Source: an uncultured Christensenella sp. (GTDB lineage: Bacteria; Bacillota; Clostridia; Christensenellales; Borkfalkiaceae). Taken from it: DNA of 64,000 nucleotides. The notes beneath the pieces are model-generated. The model searched no databases and was not told the DNA's origin. It worked only from the letters and a program-made list of their open reading frames with translations. Numbering within the stretch: position 1 is the first letter of the stretch; every line of letters begins with the position of its first letter. Positions 9,808 to 18,874 of this stretch are shown one piece after another. The position numbers and the translations under genes were made by a program. The stretch is taken from the NCBI GenBank assembly GCA_910579705.1, contig CAJTUI010000002.1, positions 1 through 64,000 of the forward strand, given 5' to 3'.

Positions 9808-12177
9808 TCATCTGATAAGCGCAAGGCACTTCAACGCGCGCGTGTACGCTATATATTTTTCGTTGTCGGTCATATCCCCGTCCGCAACCGCAACGGCCGT
9901 GAATTCCAGCCCCTTGCTCTCGTACACCGTCATAAAGTTTACTTTGGTTTTGGAAATGCGCCCCGTTTCGCGCAATACGTTATAGCTCTTGCGCTTGTAT
10001 TTTTCGAACTCCGCCTCCGTGGTAATCACCGCGCAAAGCCCGTTCTTGTCCGAAAAATACCGTTTCAGAAACCGCGCGTCCACGGTTTCCACCCTGCCGC
10101 CGTCAAACCCGATGGCGCGCATATCTATGCCGAGGTTTTTTGAAACGTATTCCACTATCTGGTTGGTGTTGCGGTAGTTGAGGTTTAAATTGTACACGTC
10201 AAACCCCAGCTCCGTCCAGTCCTTTATGCCGCGGTAACCCGTAACGTTCTGTTTAAGGTCGCCGAAAATATTGAACGCCGCGCCTTCGTTCACCGCCCTG
10301 AGAACCGCGTACTCGGCGGGAGAAATGTCCTGTGCCTCGTCCACGAACACGAACGCGTATTTCGGCGACAGCGGAAAACCGAGCTCGGTCAAAAGAAGAC
10401 AGAGAGCGAACGGGTCGAAACGGCACAGCTTTTTAGTGGACATACCGTAACGCGCCTTGACTTTTTTAATTGTTTCGCGGTAGAAAAACCGCGTGACTTC
10501 GAACGTGTTTTCGCATTTACCGACCGCGACAAGATAGTTTTCGCCGCGGATAACGTCCGCAAAGTCGTAGAGCGGGATAAACGCGTCGGCAATGTTTTTT
10601 ACGCGCTCTGTCGTGTGTTTAATCTCTTTTAACAGCTGCTCGCGTTTTTCTATCCTGTCGGCGTAAGTAAGCGTTTCCTTGCCGCCCACGTTTATTTTAT
10701 AGCGTTGCAGATCGGAAATTTCCTTTTCGACGGCAATTTCCAGATCGCGCAAATCCGCAAGCGCGGCAAGACAGATTTTCTCCGAATACCGCCGCAGGTA
10801 TTTAAGCGATTTATAGAACGATAAGAGCTGTTTGTAAAAGAACGCGTGGCCGTTCATTCTCGCGTCGTCCAGAAGTTTGAAGAACTCCCGCACGTCCGAC
10901 ACGCAGTTAAACATATACCTGAACTGTTTGGTATAGTACAGCCCGCCGCCCTGCTTTTCCTTTATCTCGCCGAGCACGCACCTTCTCACCCTCAGCCCCG
11001 CGTTTTTGATAAACGCGTACTCCTCTTCCTGCATTTTACAGGCCGAGAAAACCGCCGCGGCAACCTCTTTGCAATCCTCGGCGGTAAACATTCCGTGAAT
11101 ACCGTCGAATATCTTTGCAAGCTTTTTCCGAACGTCGGTTACGAATTTTTCAGAGTAAACGTAGCTTAAAAGCTCCGCGGGAACGGGCTGGCAGTAATCG
11201 GTTTTGTCGGAAATATCCACGCCCGCGCGTTTAAGTAGCTCGGTAAAATAGTTGTCGAGCGTGCGCGTTTTCACCTTTTCGAGTTCGAGTACGGTCGCAA
11301 GCTCGTCGATAAACGCGTTGAACGAGTCCGACGGCGTGATTACCATTATATCCGACGGCCTGAGTTTCTCGTTGTTATAGAGAATATATGAAAGGCGGTG
11401 CAAAAGTATCATTGTTTTTCCGCTGCCCGCCACGCCCTGTAAAACGAACTGGGCGCGTTCGGGAAGGGTGATTATTTCGTACTGCTTTTCCTGAATGGTT
11501 TCTATTATGTCGGTTATCTCGCTCTTTTCCTTGCGGGACTGCAATATATCCTTTAAAAACGGGTCGAATATAATCGACTCGTCGCGGCCGCCTATCTCTT
11601 CCGCGGACAGATAGTCCTTCAACGAAAGATATTCGTTTTTCATATCCAGCACTTTACCGTTGCAAGTGCGCAACGCGCGGCGGAGTATCAGTTTATAATC
11701 GTAACCGTTGATGGAAAAGGCCGTGCGGCTCTTCTGGTAATACTTTCTCGCAAGCGGCGCGCGCCAGTCCACTATTTCCAGCCCCTCGTCGCCGCGCTTG
11801 CCGATATAATAGCTGTTGTAGCCCTCCGCGGGGTCTACCAAATCCATACGCGCGAAATACGGCTCGTCGAAAAAGGGTTTGTAGGACTGTATTTTCGCGT
11901 TAAGCGCGTTGATGCACGCGTTCAGTTCGAGAACGCGCCTGTAATTCTCCGCCCTGTGCCCCTCCGCGGAATTGAGCGCGTCGCGCTCGCTTTCGGCCTG
12001 CTCGATTTTCTGTTTTAGCTTTCTTAAATACAGCGCTTTGAGCATAAGCATAACGTTTCTTATATGCCCGTCCTCGTATTCGCGCTGGGCCTCGCCGTCC
12101 AGAAGTCCGAGAAAATATTGCTTGTCGGGTTGCTTGTTGGGATTTATTGAATTTTTAAGATTTTCAAAGTCCGTCAT
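9808..12177 (-). CDS. helD: HelD-like UvrD-family helicase (RNA polymerase recycling type)
   Basis: HelD proteins bind RNA polymerase and release it from stalled complexes using ATP. The 789-residue protein has the expected plan. There is an N-terminal coiled coil (residues about 25-75, rich in K/E/R), then a family block around YFARMDLV and EIVDWRAPLARKYY near 110-150. Walker A VAGSGKTMILLHR lies near 245 and Walker B FVDEAQDISPAEY near 610. The C-terminal helicase motif reads VYESKGLEFTAV. It is encoded just upstream of the DUF4011 helicase on the same strand, with a 73-bp gap that contains the latter's promoter. The ATG at 12177 has no ribosome binding site and a TATACT box 12 bp upstream. 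Confidence 0.82.
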   Translation of the reverse strand: MTDFENLKNSINPNKQPDKQYFLGLLDGEAQREYEDGHIRNVMLMLKALYLRKLKQKIEQAESERDALNSAEGHRAENYRRVLELNACINALNAKIQSYKPFFDEPYFARMDLVDPAEGYNSYYIGKRGDEGLEIVDWRAPLARKYYQKSRTAFSINGYDYKLILRRALRTCNGKVLDMKNEYLSLKDYLSAEEIGGRDESIIFDPFLKDILQSRKEKSEITDIIETIQEKQYEIITLPERAQFVLQGVAGSGKTMILLHRLSYILYNNEKLRPSDIMVITPSDSFNAFIDELATVLELEKVKTRTLDNYFTELLKRAGVDISDKTDYCQPVPAELLSYVYSEKFVTDVRKKLAKIFDGIHGMFTAEDCKEVAAAVFSACKMQEEEYAFIKNAGLRVRRCVLGEIKEKQGGGLYYTKQFRYMFNCVSDVREFFKLLDDARMNGHAFFYKQLLSFYKSLKYLRRYSEKICLAALADLRDLEIAVEKEISDLQRYKINVGGKETLTYADRIEKREQLLKEIKHTTERVKNIADAFIPLYDFADVIRGENYLVAVGKCENTFEVTRFFYRETIKKVKARYGMSTKKLCRFDPFALCLLLTELGFPLSPKYAFVFVDEAQDISPAEYAVLRAVNEGAAFNIFGDLKQNVTGYRGIKDWTELGFDVYNLNLNYRNTNQIVEYVSKNLGIDMRAIGFDGGRVETVDARFLKRYFSDKNGLCAVITTEAEFEKYKRKSYNVLRETGRISKTKVNFMTVYESKGLEFTAVAVADGDMTDNEKYIAYTRALKCLALIR

Positions 12178-12189
12178 ATACGAAAATAA

Positions 12190-12218
12190 AGTATACCATA
12201 TTCTTTAAAAAAATGCAA
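12190..12218 (-). promoter_or_regulatory. Promoter of the HelD-like gene
   Basis: TTGCAT (12213-12218), 17-bp spacer, TATACT (12190-12195) on the minus strand, 12 bp from the ATG at 12177. The predicted 5' UTR is about 5-8 nt and lacks a Shine-Dalgarno. Confidence 0.7.
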
Positions 12219-12302
12219 CACCAAATTTTCGAGCGGCGTAAAACGGCCGAAAACGGGAAAACGCGGCGCAAAAAAACTCGGCCCGCCGCAGGGCGGGGGC
12301 CG

Positions 12303-12345
12303 TCAAAAAAATCCCCGCCCGTTCGGGGGCAGGGATTTTGTTTAT
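12303..12345 (-). terminator. Terminator of the Wzz-like gene
   Basis: On the minus strand ATCCC pairs with GGGAT around an inner GC-rich helix, then a run of seven T residues follows near 12303-12309. It overlaps the stop codon at 12342. A second GC-rich hairpin lies at about 12280-12302. Confidence 0.7.
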
Positions 12346-13670
12346 TTATTTTCGTCGTTATCTTCGTCTTTTGTTACCGCGGCCTGCGCCTGCGCCTCCG
12401 CAAACACGGGCGACGGTGCCGCCGCGGAAGTTTTTACAACTGTCTTTTTCTGTTTTACATAGCCCGCTATATAAGCTGCGATAAGCGCGATAACCACGCC
12501 CGCGACAAGACTTATCAACACGGATTTTAAAATTCCGAAACCGCCGACAGCGACCACTATATCCGCATTGGAATAGTTAACGGTGTTAACCGTGTCGTAA
12601 ATGAACGCCGCGACCGTCTTGAACTCGTCCGTGAAACCTTCCACTTTCGCCTCCAACGCCTTTACGGAATTTTCAAACTCCGCGTTGACGTTCTTGGAAC
12701 TGATATAATTTTTAAGGTCCTCGATGTCCTGTTCGAGTTGCTTTACAACCTTGGTCTGCGAAATAATCTTGTCCGCGTCCACTATAACCGAAGACTGGCT
12801 TTCGGGAGTAAGACTTAACAGATTGTCAAGCGCGGCCTGCTCCATAACGAGCTGCCTTTCCTTTTCGAACTTCTTGCTTTCGTATTCCGCCAAATCTTCC
12901 AGACTTCTTATATAGCCGTTTTTAATAGCCTCGTTTTTAAGCCTTTCGAACTCGCCGTTGGAAATATACACGTCGAGCGCCGAACGGTATGCCGTAAGCA
13001 TTTTTCCGCCCTTGATTACGAAACTGCCCGTATAGGTCGTAATAAACGAGTCGTAATTGTTTCTAAGATACACCGCCTGATTGCGCAAGAAGGTAATTCT
13101 GTCGTTATACGTCAACGCCTCTTCCGCGGAAGAAAGATACGCGTCGTAGGTTATTTCCATATTCGCAAGATGCTCTGCGGGCAGATTAACAAGCTCCCTT
13201 ATGAAATTTTTTGCCACTTCGCGGTTCTTGAAATACGACGAATTTACTTTAATGGTATAATTCGCCTCGAACGCGCCCGAGCCCTGCGCCGTTTCCAGAA
13301 GTTCCCTTATAATGGAAATGTCGCCGTTGCGAACCATAGCGTCCACGTTCACGTCCGCAAACTCGTCTATTTCCTTTTTGGCGCTGTTTTCCTTCACCCT
13401 TTGCAGATTTTCAACCGAAACGAGGTCCGTAAAGTGGAACCGCGTTCCGTCGGGATAGGTATAGCTGACGGGAGAATTGCCCGAGCCCGGCATATACATT
13501 ACGAAAGTAACCGCATACTCCTGTTTGGAAGCGCCGTAAAAATATAGTCCGACCGCGCCGCCGATAGTAATCACCGCCGCGATTACCAGCGCAAGCCATT
13601 TACAAGAAAGTATCGTGCGGAAAATATCGCCGATGGATATTCCGCCCTCTTCGCGTTCGTTATCCTGCAT
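12342..13670 (-). CDS. Wzz/chain-length-determinant-like membrane protein
   Basis: The 442-residue protein has one transmembrane segment near the N-terminus (WLALVIAAVITIGGAVGLYF, residues about 26-45), a long extracytoplasmic part with coiled-coil character (residues about 190-330), and a second membrane segment near 375-405 followed by a lysine-rich tail. This two-helix topology is typical of polysaccharide co-polymerases (Wzz/YveK-like), which set chain length in polymer export. No proline-rich signature is clear next to the second helix, so the family call is tentative. I prefer the ATG at 13670 because GGAGGG precedes it; the longer reading from 13715 has no such site. It is divergent from spoIIE. 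Confidence 0.6.
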   Translation of the reverse strand: MQDNEREEGGISIGDIFRTILSCKWLALVIAAVITIGGAVGLYFYGASKQEYAVTFVMYMPGSGNSPVSYTYPDGTRFHFTDLVSVENLQRVKENSAKKEIDEFADVNVDAMVRNGDISIIRELLETAQGSGAFEANYTIKVNSSYFKNREVAKNFIRELVNLPAEHLANMEITYDAYLSSAEEALTYNDRITFLRNQAVYLRNNYDSFITTYTGSFVIKGGKMLTAYRSALDVYISNGEFERLKNEAIKNGYIRSLEDLAEYESKKFEKERQLVMEQAALDNLLSLTPESQSSVIVDADKIISQTKVVKQLEQDIEDLKNYISSKNVNAEFENSVKALEAKVEGFTDEFKTVAAFIYDTVNTVNYSNADIVVAVGGFGILKSVLISLVAGVVIALIAAYIAGYVKQKKTVVKTSAAAPSPVFAEAQAQAAVTKDEDNDENK

Positions 13671-13704
13671 TGTCCCTCCGAAGAAAACTTGATTTTCTAA
13701 AATA

Positions 13705-13733
13705 ATTCTACACATTTTGACAAATTATGTCAA
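13705..13733 (-). promoter_or_regulatory. Promoter of the Wzz-like gene
   Basis: TTGACA (13728-13733), 17-bp spacer, TAGAAT (13705-13710) on the minus strand. The spacer and its flank contain TTTGACA/TGTCAAT elements resembling degenerate Spo0A boxes, but the match is imperfect. Confidence 0.65.
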
Positions 13734-13875
13734 TCGTTAAAAAGCCATTTTGAATATTTATATACTTAATATTCTCCGCCGCAAAAAAATTATAAGTGAA
13801 ATTATACTTTAATTTATTACATTTTACAATAATAAAAGACAAATTTTTCCGCGCGCGATTATATAAAATGTAGCT

Positions 13876-16140
13876 ATGACTTTAAAGATAAACGCAAAAA
13901 GCGTAACCCTATACGCAGTTTACGCGGCCGCGCTGGTATTTATGAATAAATCCGTGGACGGCGTTCCGCTTTCGATAGGTCTGTATTTCGCTATGTTGCT
14001 GTGCGGAACCAACCTGATTTTAACGCCCGTTTTGTACATACTCGCCTCAATAATCCACCTCAATCTCACGGCGAGCATTTTAAGCGTGTTCGAGGCGGGG
14101 TTTTTATGCTTGGTAACCTTTATCTACCGCCGCACCCGACGCAAAATCAGAATCGAGGCGGCGGCCTACCTAGTCATAGCGCTTTCTCCTTACATAGCTT
14201 TCGCGGACTGGAAAGGTTCCGCGGCGCTTTCCGTTATCGACAACGTTTACGCCCTGAAAGGCATAGCCGCCGTCGCCGCGACGGTGTTTGCGTTCTTCTG
14301 TTTCAAAACGGTATACGCCGTTATTTACAGGGTAATGCGTTGCAGACTGAAAGAGGACGAACTGCTGTGCTGCGCTGTAACCTATTCCGCGTTCGGCGTG
14401 GGCTTTTACAACGTTGCGGGCGACTTCATATACGCCGCGTTCGCGGCGGGCCTTCTCGTGTTCTGCATAAGGCTTGCAAAATCGCCCGCCGCGCTTATAC
14501 CCGTCCTAGTGCTCGCCGCACCGCCAGCAATCGTAACCCTTTCCGTTCAGCCCTTCACCGTATATCTGCTTGCGGCCCTGCCCGCGTTGCTTTTCGTAAA
14601 CGCCGGCAGAATAGCGTCCGGCGCGGTCACGCTGGCGCTGGCTGCCGTTTACTTCTATTTCACGGGCGGTTTCAACGTGCCGGTAGCGATAATAATACTG
14701 CGCGCGCTGTTGCTCATATGTACTTGCGTTGCCCCGTCCCTGCCGTCGGGCAAGTACTTGAACGCGCTTAAAGAGCGGTTGCTCGTCAAGGAAGTATTGC
14801 CCGACACCGCGGTCGAGCGCAACCGCAGGCGCACGGGCGAAAAGCTTTACCGCATATCCGAGGTGTTCAGGGAAATAGAATGCGCGTTCAACGCGCTCGA
14901 CGAGGACGTGAACGAAACCGCCTCGCGCGCGAGAATGCTTACCGACCTGAAAGAAAAATGCTGTAAGAACTGCGAACGCGCCAAGCGCTGTCAGCGCACC
15001 GACGTGTATTCGGGTTTCGAGAAACTGATAAGCTCGGGCTGCGTAAAGGGCAAGGTCAACCTTATAGATTTACCCAGCGAGGTCACGGTAAACTGCTCCA
15101 ACCCGACCGACGTGCTTGTGCGGCTTAACGCCCTGCTTGCGGAATACAGGCGGTATATGACCGAGGCGGAAAACGCAAAGAGCGGGCGCGAACTGCTCGC
15201 CGACCAGGCGCACGGCGTTGCGGAGGTTATGAAAAACTGCGCGGTGGAACTATGCAAGTCCTACCGCGAGTATACGGGTATCGAGGAAACGCTTAAAACA
15301 AAGCTTTCCGCGCAGGGGATATCCTGTCCCGAGCTGTACATAAACGGCGAAGATATGGAAATAAACGCCGTCGTCTGCGGAAAAATAAACGTTAAGACTA
15401 TGACCGCGGTCATATCCGACGTTATGAAATCCAAATACCTGCTCAAAGACAAACTGAGCTACGACAACGAGAAAAGCTGTCTTGTGTTCGGCGCGCCGCC
15501 GCGGCTTGACGCTGCGTTCGGCGTTGCGTACGCGATTAAGAGCGGCGAACGCGTTTCGGGCGACACGCACTCTGTGGTCAGGATAAACGAGCACAGCTTT
15601 TTAATGGCGCTTTCGGACGGTATGGGCAGCGGCGAATACGCAAAGAAAGTTTCCGCCACGGCCATTTCGCTCATAGAGGCGTTTTACCGCGCGGAAATGC
15701 CAGAAGGCACCGTGCTAAAAACGATAAATAAACTTCTTTCGTTCAACCGCGACGAGCGTTTCACCTGCATAGACATAGCGGCGGTGAACCTTAACACGGG
15801 CATTGCGGACTTTGTAAAGATAGGCTCGCCCGCGGGCGTAATTATGCGCGAGGGCGAAATAAAGATACTCGAAAGCCAGAGCTTGCCGCTCGGCATACTC
15901 GACAACCTCAAACCGACCGTCTGCACGGAGCAGCTAAGAAACGGCGACATAGTGGTGTTTATGAGCGACGGTATAACTTCCGCGTTCTCGTCCGCGACCG
16001 AACTTTACGAGTTCCTAAGGGAAATGAAACCGCTCAACCCGCAGAACCTTGCGGACAACATTCTTGCGGGCGCAAAGGAAAGGTCGAAAACCGTTTCCGA
16101 CGATATGACCGTGCTCTGCACCAGAATTTTCGACAAGTAA
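13876..16140 (+). CDS. spoIIE: Stage II sporulation protein E, serine phosphatase
   Basis: SpoIIE dephosphorylates the anti-anti-sigma factor SpoIIAA and so activates sigma-F in the forespore. It also localises to the division septum. The 754-residue protein has a run of about ten membrane helices (residues about 10-290), a linker (290-520), and a PP2C phosphatase domain (about 530-750) with metal-binding motifs ALSDGMGSGEYA near 576 and VVFMSDGITSAF near 700. Length and plan match the family. The ATG at 13876 lacks a ribosome binding site. TATATAAAAT lies only 8 bp upstream, suggesting a very short leader. A bidirectional terminator follows at 16143-16174. Confidence 0.95.
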   Translation: MTLKINAKSVTLYAVYAAALVFMNKSVDGVPLSIGLYFAMLLCGTNLILTPVLYILASIIHLNLTASILSVFEAGFLCLVTFIYRRTRRKIRIEAAAYLVIALSPYIAFADWKGSAALSVIDNVYALKGIAAVAATVFAFFCFKTVYAVIYRVMRCRLKEDELLCCAVTYSAFGVGFYNVAGDFIYAAFAAGLLVFCIRLAKSPAALIPVLVLAAPPAIVTLSVQPFTVYLLAALPALLFVNAGRIASGAVTLALAAVYFYFTGGFNVPVAIIILRALLLICTCVAPSLPSGKYLNALKERLLVKEVLPDTAVERNRRRTGEKLYRISEVFREIECAFNALDEDVNETASRARMLTDLKEKCCKNCERAKRCQRTDVYSGFEKLISSGCVKGKVNLIDLPSEVTVNCSNPTDVLVRLNALLAEYRRYMTEAENAKSGRELLADQAHGVAEVMKNCAVELCKSYREYTGIEETLKTKLSAQGISCPELYINGEDMEINAVVCGKINVKTMTAVISDVMKSKYLLKDKLSYDNEKSCLVFGAPPRLDAAFGVAYAIKSGERVSGDTHSVVRINEHSFLMALSDGMGSGEYAKKVSATAISLIEAFYRAEMPEGTVLKTINKLLSFNRDERFTCIDIAAVNLNTGIADFVKIGSPAGVIMREGEIKILESQSLPLGILDNLKPTVCTEQLRNGDIVVFMSDGITSAFSSATELYEFLREMKPLNPQNLADNILAGAKERSKTVSDDMTVLCTRIFDK

Positions 16141-16142
16141 AT

Positions 16143-16174
16143 AAAAAGCCGCACGCAATAGCGTGCGGCTTTTT
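16143..16174. terminator. Bidirectional terminator between spoIIE and malQ
   Basis: A 14-bp stem (16143-16156 with 16161-16174) with an AATA loop has A and T runs at its two ends, so it works in both directions between these convergent genes. Confidence 0.9.
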
Positions 16175-16176
16175 AT

Positions 16177-17679
16177 TTATCTTTTATATTCGTCAATCGT
16201 CTTTCTTAAAACCGCCCAGTGTTTTCTGGAAGGGAAATCTTCCATACGGTATTGCCAGTTCCCGAACGCCGTGGACGGAACGTTCATTCTCGCCTCGCCG
16301 CCCTGCCCCATAACGTCCTGCACGGGCAATATCGCAATCTCCGCGTGCGACGCAAGCGCGCAGACGTTCATTGCCTCCGCCGCCTGACTGCGCGTAACGA
16401 ACGGACACACGGCCGCCTCGCTACCGAGCGCGGCGCGCAACCTCTTTTTGAACGCCCTGAACCGTTCTTCGTCCATAGCCTCCAAAAACCCAAGCGTGGT
16501 GTCGTTATCGTGCGTGCCCGTATAGACGACCGAGTTGCGCTCTATATTCTGCGGCAGATACGAATTGTCCTCCACGCCGTCGAACGCGAACTGCAAAATC
16601 TTCATACCGGGGTAACCCGTGCGTTCTCTCAGCCTGAGCACGCCCGCGTCCATAACGCCCAGATCCTCCGCGATAATGCTCACGTCGCCCAGCCTTCTTC
16701 TTACCTCGCTGAAAAGCCTTACGCCGGGACCGTTCAGCCACTCGCCGACCTCCGCCGTATCGTTTTCGGCAGGTATTGCGTAATACCTGTCAAGCCCGCG
16801 GAAATGGTCGATCCTTATAATATCGTACAGCCGCGACGCCCTTTCTATGCGGTTGACCCACCAATCGAAATTGTCTGCCGCCATAACCTCCCAGTTATAG
16901 AGCGGGTTGCCCCCAAGCTGACCCTTTTCCGAAAAATAATCGGGCGGAACGCCCGCGACCGTGACGGGTTTAAGGTTCGCGTCCAGCTTGAAAAGCGACG
17001 GGTTCGCCCACACGTCCGACGAGTCGTACGCAACGTAGAGCGGAATGTCGCCTATGATTTTAATACCGAGCGAGTTGACGTAGTTTTTAAGTTTTTTCCA
17101 CTGCCTTGCGAAAGTGTACTGCAAAAACTGCCAGAACAGATAATCGCTCTTATACGCGGAACGCCTGAATTCCAGCATAGCCAGCCTTTCCCTGTTTTTA
17201 TATGCGTCGGGAAAAGTATCGAACGTGCCGCCGTATCTCGATTTAAGCGACATAAACAGCGCGTAATCGTCGAACTCGCCCTTGTCGACGAACGCGACGA
17301 AGTCCTTGTCCTTGACGTTGAACCGCGCGTAGGCAAGGCGCAACAGCGTAAAACGGTTGTCGTACAAATCCGCGTAGTCCACTTTACCCGCGGGCCTGTA
17401 CGCGGACTGCAACTCCTCGTCGTCGAGAAGTCCGTCGTCTTTCAGCGCCTCCAAATCGATAAAATACGGATTGCCCGAGTTACAGCAAACCGACTGGTAA
17501 GGGCTGTCGCCGAACCCCGTCTGCACAAGCGGCAGTATCTGCCAGTACTTGACGTGCGCGCGTTTAAGGCGGCGCGCAAATTCGTACGCCTCGTCCCCGA
17601 GCGAACCTATGCCGTACTTATTCGGAAGCGACGAAATGTGGCAAAGTACTCCCGCGCCCCTCTCGTATATTCCGTTCAT
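16177..17679 (-). CDS. malQ: 4-alpha-glucanotransferase (amylomaltase, GH77)
   Basis: This enzyme moves glucan chains between alpha-1,4-glucans during glycogen or maltodextrin metabolism. The 500-residue length is standard. The N-terminus GAGVLCHISSLPNKYGIGSL is typical of GH77. Catalytic blocks are RIDHFRGLDRYYAIP (nucleophile Asp, near residue 295), IAEDLGVMDAGV (acid/base Glu, near 340) and YTGTHDNDTTLG (near 393). It follows dapL with a 7-bp gap, so it is the last gene of a pyrG-dapL-malQ transcript, although the three pathways are unrelated. Confidence 0.95.
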   Translation of the reverse strand: MNGIYERGAGVLCHISSLPNKYGIGSLGDEAYEFARRLKRAHVKYWQILPLVQTGFGDSPYQSVCCNSGNPYFIDLEALKDDGLLDDEELQSAYRPAGKVDYADLYDNRFTLLRLAYARFNVKDKDFVAFVDKGEFDDYALFMSLKSRYGGTFDTFPDAYKNRERLAMLEFRRSAYKSDYLFWQFLQYTFARQWKKLKNYVNSLGIKIIGDIPLYVAYDSSDVWANPSLFKLDANLKPVTVAGVPPDYFSEKGQLGGNPLYNWEVMAADNFDWWVNRIERASRLYDIIRIDHFRGLDRYYAIPAENDTAEVGEWLNGPGVRLFSEVRRRLGDVSIIAEDLGVMDAGVLRLRERTGYPGMKILQFAFDGVEDNSYLPQNIERNSVVYTGTHDNDTTLGFLEAMDEERFRAFKKRLRAALGSEAAVCPFVTRSQAAEAMNVCALASHAEIAILPVQDVMGQGGEARMNVPSTAFGNWQYRMEDFPSRKHWAVLRKTIDEYKR

Positions 17680-17686
17680 AATACAC

Positions 17687-18874
17687 CTACTTCTGAGATA
17701 ATAAAGTCTTTATTCTCGAAACGGCCTCTTTCGTCGCGGCGTGGCTGCCGAACGCGGTCAGGCGGAAAAAGCCTTCGCCGTTTTCGCCGAACCCCGCGCC
17801 TGGCGTTCCCACAACCTGAGCGCCGTTTAAAAGATAGTCGAAAAACTCCCAACTGGACATACCGAACGGGCATTTGAGCCAGATATACGGCGAGTTTTTA
17901 CCGCCCGTATACCATATGCCGAGTTCGTCCATACAATCGGCGATCATTCTCGCGTTTTCGCGGTAATAGTCGATATTGCCGCGTATCTGCTTGCGGCACT
18001 CCTCTTCAAAAACGGCCGCCGCGCCTTTCTGGACAATGTACGGCACGCCGTTGAACTTGGTCGCCTGTCTTCTCAGCCAAAGCCTGTTTGCGTTCAGCCC
18101 GCCCGCCTCCAACTTGCGCGGGATAACGGTATAGCCGCAGCGCGTGCCCGTGAACCCCGCCGTTTTGGACAGCGAGCAGAACTCGATTGCGCAGGTTTCC
18201 GCGCCCTCTATCTGGAATATCGAGCGCGCAAGATTGTCGTCGGTTATAAAGTATTCGTAAGCCGCGTCGTATAAAATTACCGCGCCCATAGCGTTTGCAT
18301 AATCAACCCATTCTTTGAGCTGAGCCTTGGTATAGGCCGCGCCCGTGGGGTTGTTGGGCGAGCATATGTAAATTATGTCCGCTTTGACCTTGCCGTCGGG
18401 CATAGGTAAAAATCCGTTCCGCTCGTTAGCGGCGGCGAATATAACCTTTCTGCCCGCCATAACGTTCGTATCGACGTAAACTGGATAAACGGGGTCGGTT
18501 ATAAGAACGGTGTTGTCCTTAGAGAATATGTCGAGAATGTTTCCGAGGTCTGACTTCGCGCCGTCGGAAACGAAGATTTCGTCAAGCCCCACGTCAACGC
18601 CGTTTTCGGCGTAGTATTTTTTAATACCCTCGCGCAAAAACGCGTAACCCTCGTACGGGCCGTAGCCCTTGAACGTTTCCTCGCGCGACATATCCTCGAC
18701 CGCGGAATGCAGCGCGGAGATAACCGCGGGCACGAGCGGCAGAGTCACGTCGCCTATGCCGAGCCTGATAATCTTCTTATCGGGGTGAGCGGCCGAATAC
18801 GCCGCGGTTCTTTCCGCAATCTCCGCGAAAAGATAGCTCTCTTTTATGTTTCTGAAATTGTCGTTAAGTTTCAT
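17687..18874 (-). CDS. dapL: LL-diaminopimelate aminotransferase
   Basis: DapL converts tetrahydrodipicolinate directly to LL-diaminopimelate with glutamate, bypassing the succinylase and acetylase branches. The 395-residue PLP enzyme opens MKLNDNFRNIKESYLFAEIA. It has RLGIGDVTLPLVP near residue 36, ICSPNNPTGA near 174, and the PLP lysine in FCSLSKTAGFTGTRCGY near 237. The start overlaps the pyrG stop by 4 bp (ATGA), indicating coupling. With asd, dapA, dapB and dapF in the same window it gives a near-complete lysine branch; only lysA is not seen. Confidence 0.95.
   Translation of the reverse strand: MKLNDNFRNIKESYLFAEIAERTAAYSAAHPDKKIIRLGIGDVTLPLVPAVISALHSAVEDMSREETFKGYGPYEGYAFLREGIKKYYAENGVDVGLDEIFVSDGAKSDLGNILDIFSKDNTVLITDPVYPVYVDTNVMAGRKVIFAAANERNGFLPMPDGKVKADIIYICSPNNPTGAAYTKAQLKEWVDYANAMGAVILYDAAYEYFITDDNLARSIFQIEGAETCAIEFCSLSKTAGFTGTRCGYTVIPRKLEAGGLNANRLWLRRQATKFNGVPYIVQKGAAAVFEEECRKQIRGNIDYYRENARMIADCMDELGIWYTGGKNSPYIWLKCPFGMSSWEFFDYLLNGAQVVGTPGAGFGENGEGFFRLTAFGSHAATKEAVSRIKTLLSQK

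Noticed and set aside
13711..13850. Spo0A boxes upstream of spoIIE
   Set aside because: TTTGACA and TGTCAAT-like elements differ from TGTCGAA and also serve as part of the divergent promoter, so I do not list them as sites.
16219..17877. 552-codon open frame on the plus strand
   Set aside because: Antisense to malQ, which has all GH77 catalytic blocks. No ribosome binding site or domain supports it.
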